A stretch of DNA of 64,000 nucleotides from positions 62,001-126,000 of the forward strand of contig CAZJWC010000003.1 of assembly GCA_964550125.1 (NCBI GenBank), given 5' to 3'. Shown in pieces: positions 23,850 through 32,596 of this stretch (its first letter is position 1; each line of letters opens with the position of its first letter). The notes under the pieces were generated by a model, which saw only the letters and a program-made list of their open reading frames with translations, ran no database searches and had not been told where the DNA came from. This DNA is from CAZJWC01 sp964550125. GTDB taxonomy: Bacteria; Bacillota; Clostridia; Christensenellales; Borkfalkiaceae. The position numbers were made by a program, and so were the translations under genes.

Positions 23850-25364
23850 TTGGAAAGATTAGGTATTATCGATTTAGGTTCAAACTCTGCTAGACTTGTT
23901 ATCGTTGATATTTTTACAGAAGGTCATTTTGTTGTAATTGACGAATTAAAGGCTAGCATTAGATTGGGACAGGATATGGAAAGAGATGGCTTCTTAAAAC
24001 CTCAAAGGGTTGCTGAAACTATTAGAACGTTAAAAATGTTTAAACGTTTATGCGACTCACATAAGGTTGACAGAATTACTGCCGTAGCCACCGCCGCCGT
24101 TAGACGTGCAAAAAATCAACGCAGTTTTTTAGATGAAATTCAAGCAACTTGTGGAATAAAAGTAAGGGTATTAGAAGAAGACGAGGAAACTTTGAGTTTA
24201 TACCGTGGGGTTATCAACACTATGGATATTCCTAAGGGTATAATCTTTGAAATAAGTGGTGGTAGCACGAAGATTATTTATTACAATCGTAGAAACATGC
24301 TACATAAGGTTATTTTACCTTTTGGTGGTGTTACTTTAAACGATTTATTCACTGCAGACAACGACAATCCAAAAGCACAAACTGAAAAGATTGAGGAATT
24401 CTTCTTGGAACATCTACAAAAAATCGAGTGGCTTAAAGAAGTTGACAGCGATGTTCAAATGATAGGTGTTGGAGGAGCGTTTAGAAATATTTTTAGAATT
24501 AACAAGATGGTTAAGAGATATCCCTTGGACAATCCTCACAACTATCACGTTCCCATTGAAGAATTTAACAACACTTATGAGATGTTAAGAGTGCTTGACA
24601 TTGATAAGAAAAAGAAAATTAAAGGAATTTCAACTGAAAGGGCTGACATATTACCCGCAGGGCTTGCTGCAATCAATGCGTTTATCAAATATATGAATTT
24701 TAACAGTTTTACTATTTGCCGTTGCAGTTTGAGAGAGGGTATAATGTTTGAAAAGGCCATGCCTATCACATTAGAAAAACCCATTTCAGATGTTTTGGGA
24801 TACAGTTTACAAACGTTAGTTAAATTTTACGAAATGGACGAAAAACACGTTGAACACGTTGTATATCTAGCAGTACAATTATTTAAGCAATTAAGAGTAT
24901 TGCATAAATTCCCTAGACAGTATTTAAAGATTTTAAAAGTTGCTGCCACTTTACACGATTGTGGTAACAGAATCAAATACTACAAAAACAACAAGTCAAG
25001 TGCATATATGATTATGAACGCAAACTTATACGGCATAACTCATAGAGAAATGGTTTTTGCAGGACTTGTAGTTGCAGCACACAAAAACGATGACTTTAAT
25101 GCAAATGATTGGACAAAGTATAAAGAACTTGTTGGCGAAGAAGATTTTGATGCAATTAAAAAATTAGGCGTTATTCTACGCATAGCATCTTCACTTGACA
25201 GAACTTGTGGTGGCGTTGTTAAAGGAATAAACTGCGATGTATTAGGAGATTCAGTAATTATGAAGACAGATGTTGACGGCGACTCAACTTTGGAAATTTG
25301 CGAATCAATGAAGGCAGCAAGCGAATTCAAGCGTTCATTTAAAAAGAATCTTGAAATTTTATAG
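23850..25364 (+). CDS. ppx: Ppx/GppA exopolyphosphatase-family protein with HD domain
   Basis: A 504-residue protein. Residues 1-300 are the actin-like Ppx/GppA phosphatase (LGIIDLGSNSARLVIVDI at the N-terminus, FEISGGSTKIIYY near 135, GVGGAFRNIFRI near 212). Residues about 310-504 form a helical HD domain (ATLHDCGNRIKYY; HREMVFAGLVVAAH). The family removes phosphate from polyphosphate or pppGpp, and a (p)ppGpp synthetase gene is also in this window. The start is TTG 23850, with GAGGTG upstream; the conserved first strand begins at residue 3, leaving no room for a later start. Confidence 0.9.
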   Translation: MERLGIIDLGSNSARLVIVDIFTEGHFVVIDELKASIRLGQDMERDGFLKPQRVAETIRTLKMFKRLCDSHKVDRITAVATAAVRRAKNQRSFLDEIQATCGIKVRVLEEDEETLSLYRGVINTMDIPKGIIFEISGGSTKIIYYNRRNMLHKVILPFGGVTLNDLFTADNDNPKAQTEKIEEFFLEHLQKIEWLKEVDSDVQMIGVGGAFRNIFRINKMVKRYPLDNPHNYHVPIEEFNNTYEMLRVLDIDKKKKIKGISTERADILPAGLAAINAFIKYMNFNSFTICRCSLREGIMFEKAMPITLEKPISDVLGYSLQTLVKFYEMDEKHVEHVVYLAVQLFKQLRVLHKFPRQYLKILKVAATLHDCGNRIKYYKNNKSSAYMIMNANLYGITHREMVFAGLVVAAHKNDDFNANDWTKYKELVGEEDFDAIKKLGVILRIASSLDRTCGGVVKGINCDVLGDSVIMKTDVDGDSTLEICESMKAASEFKRSFKKNLEIL

Positions 25365-25370
25365 AATTAT

Positions 25371-25401
25371 AAATGCCACAATTTTTGTGGCATTATTTAT
25401 T
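25371..25401 (+). terminator. Probable terminator of ppx
   Basis: AATGCCAC pairs with GTGGCATT around a T-rich loop, followed by ATTTATT. It lies 5 nt before the maf start codon. Confidence 0.6.
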
Positions 25402-25405
25402 ATTT

Positions 25406-25990
25406 ATGAAAAAAAACTTTAAAATTATCCTTGCTAGCAATTCACCACGCAGGAAGGAACTTATAAAAGAAATAACAGAAAATGTAATAATTTCACCCTC
25501 AACTATTAAAGAGGAAGTAGAAAAAAATCTACCTGCTGAAAAGGTTGCAATGTCATTGGCTAGACAAAAAGCAGAAGATGTAGCAAAAAAATTTAAGGGT
25601 GAACTCGTTTTAGGAGCAGATACTATAGTTGTATTTGAAGATAAAATACTAGGCAAACCGATAGATGAATATGAGGCTTTTCAAATGCTTTCCTCTCTAT
25701 CAGGAAAAACACATAAGGTTATAACAGGAATATGTTTAATAAGAGATAACCTTTTTATTAACGATTTTGACGAAACTATTGTAACCTTCAACAATCTTTC
25801 ACCGGAATTTATTGAAAGTTATATAAAAACAGGTTCTCCTATGGATAAAGCAGGAGCATATGGTGTACAAGATGAAGCGTTTGAACTAGTAAACAAATAC
25901 GAAGGTAGTTTTACAAATGTTGTAGGTTTACCTATTGAACTATTGAGAAAAATATTAAAAGAAAACGAAGGAAAACTATGTATAAATTAG
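25406..25990 (+). CDS. maf: Maf nucleotide pyrophosphatase
   Basis: A 194-residue Maf/Ham1-like dNTP/UTP pyrophosphatase linked to house-cleaning and septation. It has IILASNSPRRKELI at the N-terminus, the EEVEKN region, and GADTIV at about 74. ATG 25406 follows directly on a hairpin and has no Shine-Dalgarno sequence, and a TATTTA box lies 6 nt before the ATG. No good -35 box is visible, so a leaderless start is only possible. The 3' end overlaps the MreB-like gene by 13 nt, recalling the maf-mreB clusters of other Firmicutes. Confidence 0.93.
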   Translation: MKKNFKIILASNSPRRKELIKEITENVIISPSTIKEEVEKNLPAEKVAMSLARQKAEDVAKKFKGELVLGADTIVVFEDKILGKPIDEYEAFQMLSSLSGKTHKVITGICLIRDNLFINDFDETIVTFNNLSPEFIESYIKTGSPMDKAGAYGVQDEAFELVNKYEGSFTNVVGLPIELLRKILKENEGKLCIN

Positions 25991-26967
25991 TAATTGATTT
26001 AGGAACGGCTATAACTAAAATTTGCAAATTAAAAACGCAGGAGATTATCACTGAAGACACTTGCATTGCTTGCGATAAAAGTGGAACAATCATTGCCTGT
26101 GGTAAAGATGCGAGGACTTTAATTGATAACAATACACCAAATACGGTTATTACGTTTCCGGTTTTTGAGGGAGAGATTGTAAATGTTACTCAATGCTCTA
26201 AAATGCTTAAAAGTTTTTTAAGCAAGGCAAATATAAAACCTTCTCTTTTGGGTTTAGATACAGTATTTTGCGTAAGCGTTGGATTAAGTGAAGAACAAAG
26301 GGCAAAATACTATGAACTTGCAAACCTTTGCCATTTAGGAAAAATTGCTCTTGTTGAGTCCCCTTTTATTTCTGCTTTAGGTCAAGAGGTTGATATAAGT
26401 GGAGGGGGAGCAAAATGTTTAGTTGATATAGGTTCGGGAAGGACAAATTTATCAATTCTTAACAATGACAAAATGGTTGCTGGTTTTAGTTTTAATGTAG
26501 GTGGAACCAACATTGACTCTCATATACTTGATTTATTGAGCAACGAATATGACTTAAAGTCAACAATAATACAAACGGAAACTATCAAACGCAATTTAGC
26601 CTCTCTTTCAAACGAAATTACTGCAATGTCATTTAGTGGTTATGATAATACAAAAAAAACAAAGCGAACTATAAACATATCAAGCAAGGATTTAGTAGAA
26701 GTGCTTGAAATTTACCTTGATAAAATTATTGAATACATTGAAGATTTCAGGACTAGAGTGCCTGATACTATTGCTAAATGTATTTGGGAAAACGGCTTAT
26801 ATCTTTCAGGTGGAACAGCATTAACAAAAGGTATAAAGGAATATTTTGAGGATAAAACTTCATTACCTATTCACATCATATCCTCGCCACAATACGCAAC
26901 CTTATTAGGTGGAAAAAAACTACTTGAAAATCAAGACTTGATTGAACTTTATAAAGTAAAAGACTAA
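25978..26967 (+). CDS. MreB-like actin-family cell-shape protein
   Basis: A 329-residue actin-fold ATPase. Phosphate 1 is LVIDLGTAITKI (3-14), phosphate 2 is LVDIGSGRTNLSIL near 150, and the adenosine motif is LYLSGGTALTKGI near 280. The segments VTVSVGLSEEQRAKYYEL-like and ESPFISALG follow the MreB/Mbl pattern. It is divergent from classical MreB, with a shorter N-terminus and weak conservation elsewhere. It overlaps maf, as expected for a shape-determination locus, but mreC and mreD are not adjacent. An alternative is a ParM/FtsA-like cytoskeletal protein. Confidence 0.75.
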   Translation: MYKLVIDLGTAITKICKLKTQEIITEDTCIACDKSGTIIACGKDARTLIDNNTPNTVITFPVFEGEIVNVTQCSKMLKSFLSKANIKPSLLGLDTVFCVSVGLSEEQRAKYYELANLCHLGKIALVESPFISALGQEVDISGGGAKCLVDIGSGRTNLSILNNDKMVAGFSFNVGGTNIDSHILDLLSNEYDLKSTIIQTETIKRNLASLSNEITAMSFSGYDNTKKTKRTINISSKDLVEVLEIYLDKIIEYIEDFRTRVPDTIAKCIWENGLYLSGGTALTKGIKEYFEDKTSLPIHIISSPQYATLLGGKKLLENQDLIELYKVKD

Positions 26968-26973
26968 TTAAAA

Positions 26974-27006
26974 AGAAGCGAACTATGACTAAGTTCGCTT
27001 TTTTTA
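26974..27006. terminator. Bidirectional terminator between the mreB-like and GDPD genes
   Basis: AAGCGAACT pairs with AGTTCGCTT around a short loop, followed by T7 on the plus strand and TTCTTTTT on the minus strand. Confidence 0.88.
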
Positions 27007-27017
27007 TATTTAGTACC

Positions 27018-27755
27018 TTATATTTCTCTTGGATTTATATGTTCAAAAATAATATTATCTACATATTTAACTGCTTTTTTATAATCTTCTTCCGTTCTAA
27101 TCGTCCAACCTAGCAAGAGAGTATTTTTTCTTCTTGCTTTTTTATAGGGCAAACCTCTAATATCAAAACTTATAAAATCTGGTTTAGTTATAAAATTAAG
27201 CAACATTTTAGATATAACCATACTATTAAACCAACTTATATTACTTGGAACTATCAATGTTGCAAGTTGTCCACGCAGTATGGTTTTATCTAGTTTTTTA
27301 ATTTTTCTAACATACAAGGGATTAAATGATTGAATAGCAAATTTGCCATTATACCCCTTCAACTCCTCGTATACCATTTTTACAAAACCCCTCTTTTTAG
27401 GCATATCTTTAAGTTCAATAAGCAGGGGAACTTTCCCGTCAACCAACTTTAAAAAATCGCAAAAGAGCATAATCTTTTCCTCAGTTTTGTTTAAAGAAAA
27501 GTTTTGCAATTCTTCATAAGTATAGTCAACAACCTTCCCGTTTACCCCCGTCATACGAACAAGGTCGTCATCGTGAAAAACAATTATCTTATTATCCTTT
27601 GAAAGTCGAACGTCCATCTCAATGGTATACCCTCTTTCAATCGCCCTTTCAAACGCCTTTTTTGAATTTTCAGGAATATCTCCACCCAAAACATTTCCGT
27701 CATGCAATCCTCTATGTGCAATAGGAATATCTTTTAAAAAACTAATATCTTTCAT
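27018..27755 (-). CDS. Glycerophosphodiester phosphodiesterase
   Basis: A 245-residue GDPD-family TIM barrel that hydrolyses glycerophosphodiesters to glycerol-3-phosphate and an alcohol. The catalytic His is in IAHRGLHDG (12-20), the metal Glu/Asp in YTIEMDVRLSKDN with IIVFHDDDLVRMTG, and the later Glu in PLLIELKD. No signal peptide is present, so it is probably cytosolic and acts on lipid-derived substrates. ATG 27755 has AAAGGAG 5 nt upstream. Confidence 0.93.
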   Translation of the reverse strand: MKDISFLKDIPIAHRGLHDGNVLGGDIPENSKKAFERAIERGYTIEMDVRLSKDNKIIVFHDDDLVRMTGVNGKVVDYTYEELQNFSLNKTEEKIMLFCDFLKLVDGKVPLLIELKDMPKKRGFVKMVYEELKGYNGKFAIQSFNPLYVRKIKKLDKTILRGQLATLIVPSNISWFNSMVISKMLLNFITKPDFISFDIRGLPYKKARRKNTLLLGWTIRTEEDYKKAVKYVDNIIFEHINPREI

Positions 27756-27810
27756 ATACACTCCTTTAACAATTCTATTTTATCACTTTGCTTATACCTT
27801 TGCAATTTGT

Positions 27811-27839
27811 TTGCCAAAAAAATTATTTTTTTATATACT
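27811..27839 (+). promoter_or_regulatory. Sigma-A promoter of lepA
   Basis: TTGCCA (27811-27816), 17-nt spacer, TATACT (27834-27839). Confidence 0.7.
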
Positions 27840-27895
27840 ATACTTTGTAATTTAAATATAAAATGTTATGCTAAACTCTTTAGGAGATTAAAAAT

Positions 27896-29704
27896 ATGGC
27901 AAAGCCTAACCAAAATATAAGAAATTTTTCAATCATAGCCCACATTGACCATGGGAAAAGTACTCTTGCTGACAGATTAATCGAAAAGACGGGAACTGTT
28001 GCTAAAAGGGATATGGAAGACCAGCTTCTTGACTCAATGGATATTGAAAGAGAAAGAGGAATCACTATAAAACTTACACCCGTATCAATGAGTTATGTTG
28101 CAAAGGACGGCAACGAATATCGTTTTAATCTTATTGATACTCCCGGACATGTTGACTTTACTTATGAAGTTAGCCGTTCACTTGCTGCTTGCGAAGGTGC
28201 AATCTTAATCGTTGACGCATCACAAGGCATTGAAGCCCAAACGCTTGCAAATGTTTATTTAGCACTTGAAAATGATTTGGAAATTTTACCTGTTATAAAT
28301 AAAATTGACCTTCCATCTGCTCGTCCTGATGAAATTAAGCAAGAGATTGAAGATGTAATTGGACTTGATGCAAGTTACGCACCTTTAGTATCTGCAAAAG
28401 AAGGATTAAATATTGAAGATGTTTTAGAGGAAATAGTTAAACATTTCCCTGCTCCTAACGGGGATACTGAAAAGCCCTTACAAGCGTTGATTTTTGACAG
28501 TTACTACGATAATTTTAAAGGGGTTATTCTTTTTGTTAGAATAAAAAACGGTACAGTTAAAGTAGGAGATAAAATTAAAACTTTCCGTTCAAATAAACTT
28601 TATGATGTTACTGAGGTAGGAATTTTTACACCTAGACTTTATCCTCAAAAAGAATTAACTGCTGGTGATGTTGGTTATATTGCCGCTTCAATTAAAAGCA
28701 TACAAGATGTTGCAGTAGGCGATACAGTTACTTTTGCCGACAACCCTGCAAGCGAACCTCTCCCTGGTTATAAGAAAGTGCAACCCGTAGTATTTTGTGG
28801 AATATATCCGTTAGACGGAAGCAAGTTTGGAGATTTGAAGGACGCACTTTTAAAACTACAATTAAATGATGCATCTCTAATATTTGAAGCAGACAACTCA
28901 GTTGCTTTAGGCTTTGGATTTAGATGTGGATTTTTAGGACTTTTGCATATGGAAATCATACAAGAAAGACTAGAAAGAGAGTTTAACCTTGAAATAATTA
29001 CCACTGCTCCAAGCGTTTCATATAAAGTGCATAAGACTGACGGAAGTATAATTGAAGTGGACAATCCGAGCCATTTGCCCGAACCTTCCGATATTGATTA
29101 TATGGAAGAACCTATCGTAAAAACTGATATTTACACCCCACCTGCTTATGTTGGCGCCATAATGGACCTTTGCCAAGAAAAACGTGGCGTATATATAGAT
29201 ATGATATATCTTGATAAATCAAGGGTACAACTTGTTTACAAGTTACCTTTAAATGAAATTGTATACGACTTTTTTGATAGCATAAAGTCAAGAACAAAAG
29301 GGTATGCAAGTTTTGACTATGAAATTGAGGGGTATGTTAAGAGCGACCTTGTAAAACTAGACATACTACTTAACGGTGACCCTTGCGATGCTCTATCTAT
29401 GATTGTTCATAAAGAGAGGGCGTATGAAAGGGGTAGAGAACTTGCTGAAAGATTGAAAGAAGCTATTCCTAGACAACTTTTTGAAGTGCCTATTCAAGCC
29501 TCAATAGGTGGCAAGGTAATTGCAAGAGAAACTGTAAAGGCTGTTAGAAAAGATGTACTTGCAAAATGTTATGGTGGTGATATAACTAGAAAGAGAAAAC
29601 TACTTGAAAAACAAAAAGAAGGTAAAAAGCGTATGCGTTCATTAGGAAGCGTTGAAGTTCCCAGTGAGGTATTTATGACAATACTAAAAACAAATAAAGA
29701 TTAA
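27896..29704 (+). CDS. lepA: Elongation factor 4 (ribosomal back-translocase)
   Basis: A 602-residue translational GTPase of standard length. G1 is AHIDHGKST (residues 15-23), G3 is DTPGH, G4 is NKID. Domains II-V and the LepA-specific C-terminal domain (KRKLLEKQKEGKKRMRS) follow. EF4 acts on stalled or mis-translocated ribosomes and in ribosome assembly. AGGAGATT precedes ATG 27896. It lies directly upstream of sigK, with a hairpin between them that overlaps the sigK start. Confidence 0.98.
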   Translation: MAKPNQNIRNFSIIAHIDHGKSTLADRLIEKTGTVAKRDMEDQLLDSMDIERERGITIKLTPVSMSYVAKDGNEYRFNLIDTPGHVDFTYEVSRSLAACEGAILIVDASQGIEAQTLANVYLALENDLEILPVINKIDLPSARPDEIKQEIEDVIGLDASYAPLVSAKEGLNIEDVLEEIVKHFPAPNGDTEKPLQALIFDSYYDNFKGVILFVRIKNGTVKVGDKIKTFRSNKLYDVTEVGIFTPRLYPQKELTAGDVGYIAASIKSIQDVAVGDTVTFADNPASEPLPGYKKVQPVVFCGIYPLDGSKFGDLKDALLKLQLNDASLIFEADNSVALGFGFRCGFLGLLHMEIIQERLEREFNLEIITTAPSVSYKVHKTDGSIIEVDNPSHLPEPSDIDYMEEPIVKTDIYTPPAYVGAIMDLCQEKRGVYIDMIYLDKSRVQLVYKLPLNEIVYDFFDSIKSRTKGYASFDYEIEGYVKSDLVKLDILLNGDPCDALSMIVHKERAYERGRELAERLKEAIPRQLFEVPIQASIGGKVIARETVKAVRKDVLAKCYGGDITRKRKLLEKQKEGKKRMRSLGSVEVPSEVFMTILKTNKD

Positions 29705-29731
29705 ATATTTGCGAATTAGACAAGCAAACTT

Positions 29732-29769
29732 AAACATACATTATTCTACGGAGTAATGTATGTTTTTTT
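29732..29769 (+). terminator. Terminator-like hairpin overlapping the sigK ribosome binding site and start codon
   Basis: A perfect 12-bp stem: AAACATACATTA (29732-29743) and TAATGTATGTTT (29754-29765), with the 10-nt loop TTCTACGGAG. Seven T follow (29763-29769). The sigK Shine-Dalgarno CGGAG is in the loop, its ATG (29760-29762) is in the 3' arm, and the T run forms its first Phe codons. Confidence 0.85.
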
Positions 29770-30461
29770 CTTTTATTATCAATTTATTTAAGGGTATTTT
29801 ATTTTCGGGTTCAGTCAATCCCAAAAACACCTTTCCTAAACCACTTTCACCTGAAGAAGAAAAACACTATTTAACACTTGCAAAACAGGGAGATAAGAAC
29901 GCAAAAGACATTTTAATTAAACACAATATGCGTTTGGTTGCCCACATTGTAAAAAAATACAACTCAGTCGCTGAAACGGACGATTTAATCTCGGTTGGCA
30001 GTATAGGTTTAATAAAAGCGATAAACACCTATGAGTTTGGTCGTGGCACACAACTAGCAACTTATACGGCTAGATGTATTGAAAATGAAATACTTATGAT
30101 GTTAAGAAACAACAAAAAGCATAAAAACGATGTATCTCTTAACGAACCGATAGGAGTTGATAAAGATGGCAATGAACTAATGATAATGGATTTACTCGCA
30201 GAAAAAGAAGACGGGGTTTTTAAAAGCGTTGAACTTTCCATTTTAAAGCAAAAATTCTTAGTCATATTAAAGAGAGTTTTAAGTGATAGAGAATTTAAGA
30301 TAGTATCCTTAAGATATGGTTTATTAGACGGAGTACCATTGCCACAAAGGGAAGTTGCAATGCGATTAAAAATATCACGCTCATATGTAAGCCGAATAGA
30401 AAAAAAATCTCTAGAAAAATTAAAAGTTGAGTTGAAGAAATGTAATTTTTTTGCTGAATAA
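29760..30461 (+). CDS. sigK: Pro-sigma-K, late mother-cell sporulation sigma factor
   Basis: A 233-residue sigma-70-family factor. Residues 1-20 are a hydrophobic pro-sequence (MFFSFIINLFKGILFSG) like that cleaved by SpoIVFB. The core follows: region 2 (HNMRLVAHIVKKYN, DDLISVGSIGLIKAI) and region 4 (QREVAMRLKISRSYVSRIEKK). The gene is continuous; no skin element interrupts it. Sigma-K drives coat, cortex and dipicolinate genes, and dpaAB with a sigma-K-like promoter lie 10 kb away. The ribosome binding site CGGAG and the ATG are inside a 12-bp hairpin (29732-29765), an unusual arrangement that should depress translation from lepA read-through. Confidence 0.95.
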   Translation: MFFSFIINLFKGILFSGSVNPKNTFPKPLSPEEEKHYLTLAKQGDKNAKDILIKHNMRLVAHIVKKYNSVAETDDLISVGSIGLIKAINTYEFGRGTQLATYTARCIENEILMMLRNNKKHKNDVSLNEPIGVDKDGNELMIMDLLAEKEDGVFKSVELSILKQKFLVILKRVLSDREFKIVSLRYGLLDGVPLPQREVAMRLKISRSYVSRIEKKSLEKLKVELKKCNFFAE

Positions 30462-30483
30462 TAATTTTTTTTCATAAAAGTGC

Positions 30484-30511
30484 TTTACAAATATAAAAAT
30501 GGTGGTATAAT
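30484..30511 (+). promoter_or_regulatory. Sigma-A promoter of the ctsR operon
   Basis: TTTACA (30484-30489), 16-nt spacer, TATAAT (30506-30511). The CtsR operator starts 10 nt further on. Confidence 0.82.
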
Positions 30512-30520
30512 ATTCTCAAA

Positions 30521-30537
30521 GGTCAAAGAAAGTCAAA
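30521..30537 (+). promoter_or_regulatory. CtsR operator
   Basis: GGTCAAAGAAAGTCAAA is a tandem heptad repeat matching the CtsR consensus RGTCAAANANRGTCAAA. It lies at the transcription start of ctsR-mcsA-mcsB-clpC, so the operon is heat-inducible and autoregulated. Confidence 0.93.
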
Positions 30538-30569
30538 CTTTATTTGACTATTAACAAAGGAGGCAGAAA

Positions 30570-31028
30570 GTGGCTAATATTAGCGATTTAATTGAACAAT
30601 TTTTAATATCTGCATTAGGCAACGACGAAAGTGTTGAAATTTCAAGAAATTCCCTAGCACAACACTTTGCTTGTGCTCCAAGCCAAATAAACTATGTTTT
30701 ATCAACCCGTTTTACTGTTGATAATGGCTTTTCAACTTCTTCAAGGAGAGGTGGTGGAGGTTACATCTTAATTGAAAAAATCCCCCTAACCCCCAACGAC
30801 TATTTGACAAAACTTGTCAACGAAATTATTGGTGATGAAATATCCTTTTCAAGAGCGATTAGAATTGTTGAAAAACTAGAAAATGAGGATATAATTTCAG
30901 TAAGAGAAGGAGATATTATGCTTGCAGGTATGTGCGATAAAGCACTTGCATCTCCCCTTATGATAAAGGATAAATTGCGTGCACAAATCTTTAAACAAAT
31001 GATACTTGAAGTTATTAAAGATATGTAA
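30570..31028 (+). CDS. ctsR: CtsR, class III stress-gene repressor
   Basis: A 152-residue repressor: N-terminal winged helix with SRRGGGGYILIEK, the glycine-rich wing that senses heat (about residues 52-66), and a C-terminal four-helix domain. Under stress it is released from DNA, with McsB and ClpCP controlling its fate. GTG 30570 has GGAGG 7 nt upstream. Its operator lies just upstream at 30521-30537. Confidence 0.97.
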   Translation: MANISDLIEQFLISALGNDESVEISRNSLAQHFACAPSQINYVLSTRFTVDNGFSTSSRRGGGGYILIEKIPLTPNDYLTKLVNEIIGDEISFSRAIRIVEKLENEDIISVREGDIMLAGMCDKALASPLMIKDKLRAQIFKQMILEVIKDM

Positions 31029-31040
31029 TATGGAGGAAAT

Positions 31041-31556
31041 ATGATTTGTAATCATTGCAAAGAAAAAACGGCGTCTTGCCACATTAAAGAAAACATCAAT
31101 GGTGTAAAAAGGGACTTATACCTGTGCTCTGACTGTTATAGAGAGTTATATGCCTCCGAAACCCTTATGAATACGGCTGACGTCTTTTCTGCTTTCTTTG
31201 GTGGTGGCGTTGCTTTAAAACCTGACACTTCACCTGTTTGCCCTTCTTGTGGGACAACGCTAAGTGAGGTAGAAAGAACAGGGCTTGTTGGCTGTGCCGA
31301 TTGCTATACAGTTTTTAGAGAAGAATTGTTACCTTCAATAAAACAGATGCACGGTAAAGCCTTTCACGAGGGAAAAACTCCACTTGTAGGTGCTGACATT
31401 TTTAGGCTGGAAACCGAACTAAAAAGGCTAATGGAGGAGTTTGACAAGGCTAGAAATGAGAACCGTATGGATGACGCCTTAAAATTCAACAAACAAATTA
31501 TTCAAATCAATAGATTGATTAAAGATGTAAAATCAAAGAGTGAAGAAAATAAATAG
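31041..31556 (+). CDS. mcsA: McsA, zinc-binding activator of McsB
   Basis: A 171-residue protein with four CxxC units: CNHC and CSDC at the N-terminus, CPSC and CADC at about 73-95, forming two zinc sites. A UVR-like coiled coil (LETELKRLMEEFDKARNENR) ends the protein. McsA stimulates the arginine kinase McsB and buffers metal and redox stress. ATG 31041 has GGAGGAAAT upstream and sits 12 nt after ctsR. Confidence 0.95.
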   Translation: MICNHCKEKTASCHIKENINGVKRDLYLCSDCYRELYASETLMNTADVFSAFFGGGVALKPDTSPVCPSCGTTLSEVERTGLVGCADCYTVFREELLPSIKQMHGKAFHEGKTPLVGADIFRLETELKRLMEEFDKARNENRMDDALKFNKQIIQINRLIKDVKSKSEENK

Positions 31557-31565
31557 TGAGGAATT

Positions 31566-32576
31566 ATGATAGATAGCATAAGTAGTACGGTTATTTCAAC
31601 AAGAGTAAGACTTGCAAGAAATTTAGACGGATATAATTTCCCAAACAAGTTGAGAAATGAATCTCAAGCAAAAGAAATTATTCGTATGGTAAATAATGAA
31701 CTCAACAAGTTAGATGAGTTTAACTTATATTTTATGAACTCAATAACAAAAGCAAAAGCACAATCTCTTAAAGAAAACTATTTAATTAGTGAAGATTTAA
31801 TACAAAACAAAAAGTATGGTGCAGTCCTTATCAGCAAAGATAGAGAAGTATCTATAATGATTAATGAAGAAGACCATTTGAGAGAACAATGTATTAAAAA
31901 GGGACTGCAACTAACTAATTGTTACAATCAACTTTCTTCGATTGACGATTTGTTATCTTCAAAAATCCCTTTCGCCTTTGATGAGAGGTTTGGATATTTA
32001 ACTTCATGCCCTACAAATCTTGGCACAGGTTTAAGAGTATCCGTAATGTTATTTTTGCCCGGTCTTACGCAAAATAAAGTAATGCCTGAGGTTATAAGAA
32101 ACGTATCTCGACTTGGCATGACAGTTAGAGGTATTTACGGAGAGGGTAGTGAGGCTGAGGGTTACATCTATCAAATGAGCAACGAGGTAACGCTAGGCCT
32201 TGCAGAAGAAGAAATAATTGAACTTGTAAAAAGTGCTGTAAAGATAGTAACTGACCTTGAAATTGCTGAACGTATGAAACTAAACAAGGCAGACCCTATC
32301 GGTGTACAAGATAGATGTAGGCGTTCGCTTGGAATTTTGACAAACTGTGCAAAACTTTCCTCAGATGAATTTTTGCAATATATGGCAAATGTAAAGTTAG
32401 GGGTAGCCCTCGGGTATATTAAAATTGATGATATTTCAATATTAGACGATTTATTGATGGCAGTTAGACCAGCAAATGTAAACGAGAGATACGGCTATGA
32501 ACTACAAGCAAATGAAAGAGATGTTTATCGTGCTGAACTTGTAGGTTCTAGTTTAAGAAAGTTAATTAAAAGATAA
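31566..32576 (+). CDS. mcsB: McsB, protein-arginine kinase
   Basis: A 336-residue guanidino-kinase-fold enzyme that phosphorylates arginines on misfolded proteins and CtsR, tagging them for ClpCP. Recognisable parts are the ISTRVRLARNLDGYNFP nucleotide-binding region, NEEDHLREQ, the catalytic-loop area YLTSCPTNLGTGLR and the C-terminal RDVYRAELV pArg-binding region. The length is standard. It starts 9 nt after mcsA. Confidence 0.97.
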   Translation: MIDSISSTVISTRVRLARNLDGYNFPNKLRNESQAKEIIRMVNNELNKLDEFNLYFMNSITKAKAQSLKENYLISEDLIQNKKYGAVLISKDREVSIMINEEDHLREQCIKKGLQLTNCYNQLSSIDDLLSSKIPFAFDERFGYLTSCPTNLGTGLRVSVMLFLPGLTQNKVMPEVIRNVSRLGMTVRGIYGEGSEAEGYIYQMSNEVTLGLAEEEIIELVKSAVKIVTDLEIAERMKLNKADPIGVQDRCRRSLGILTNCAKLSSDEFLQYMANVKLGVALGYIKIDDISILDDLLMAVRPANVNERYGYELQANERDVYRAELVGSSLRKLIKR

Positions 32577-32596
32577 CTAAAACAGGAGGCGAAAAA

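Noticed and set aside
29760..30461. Skin-element interruption of sigK
   Set aside because: The frame is continuous from pro-sequence to region 4.
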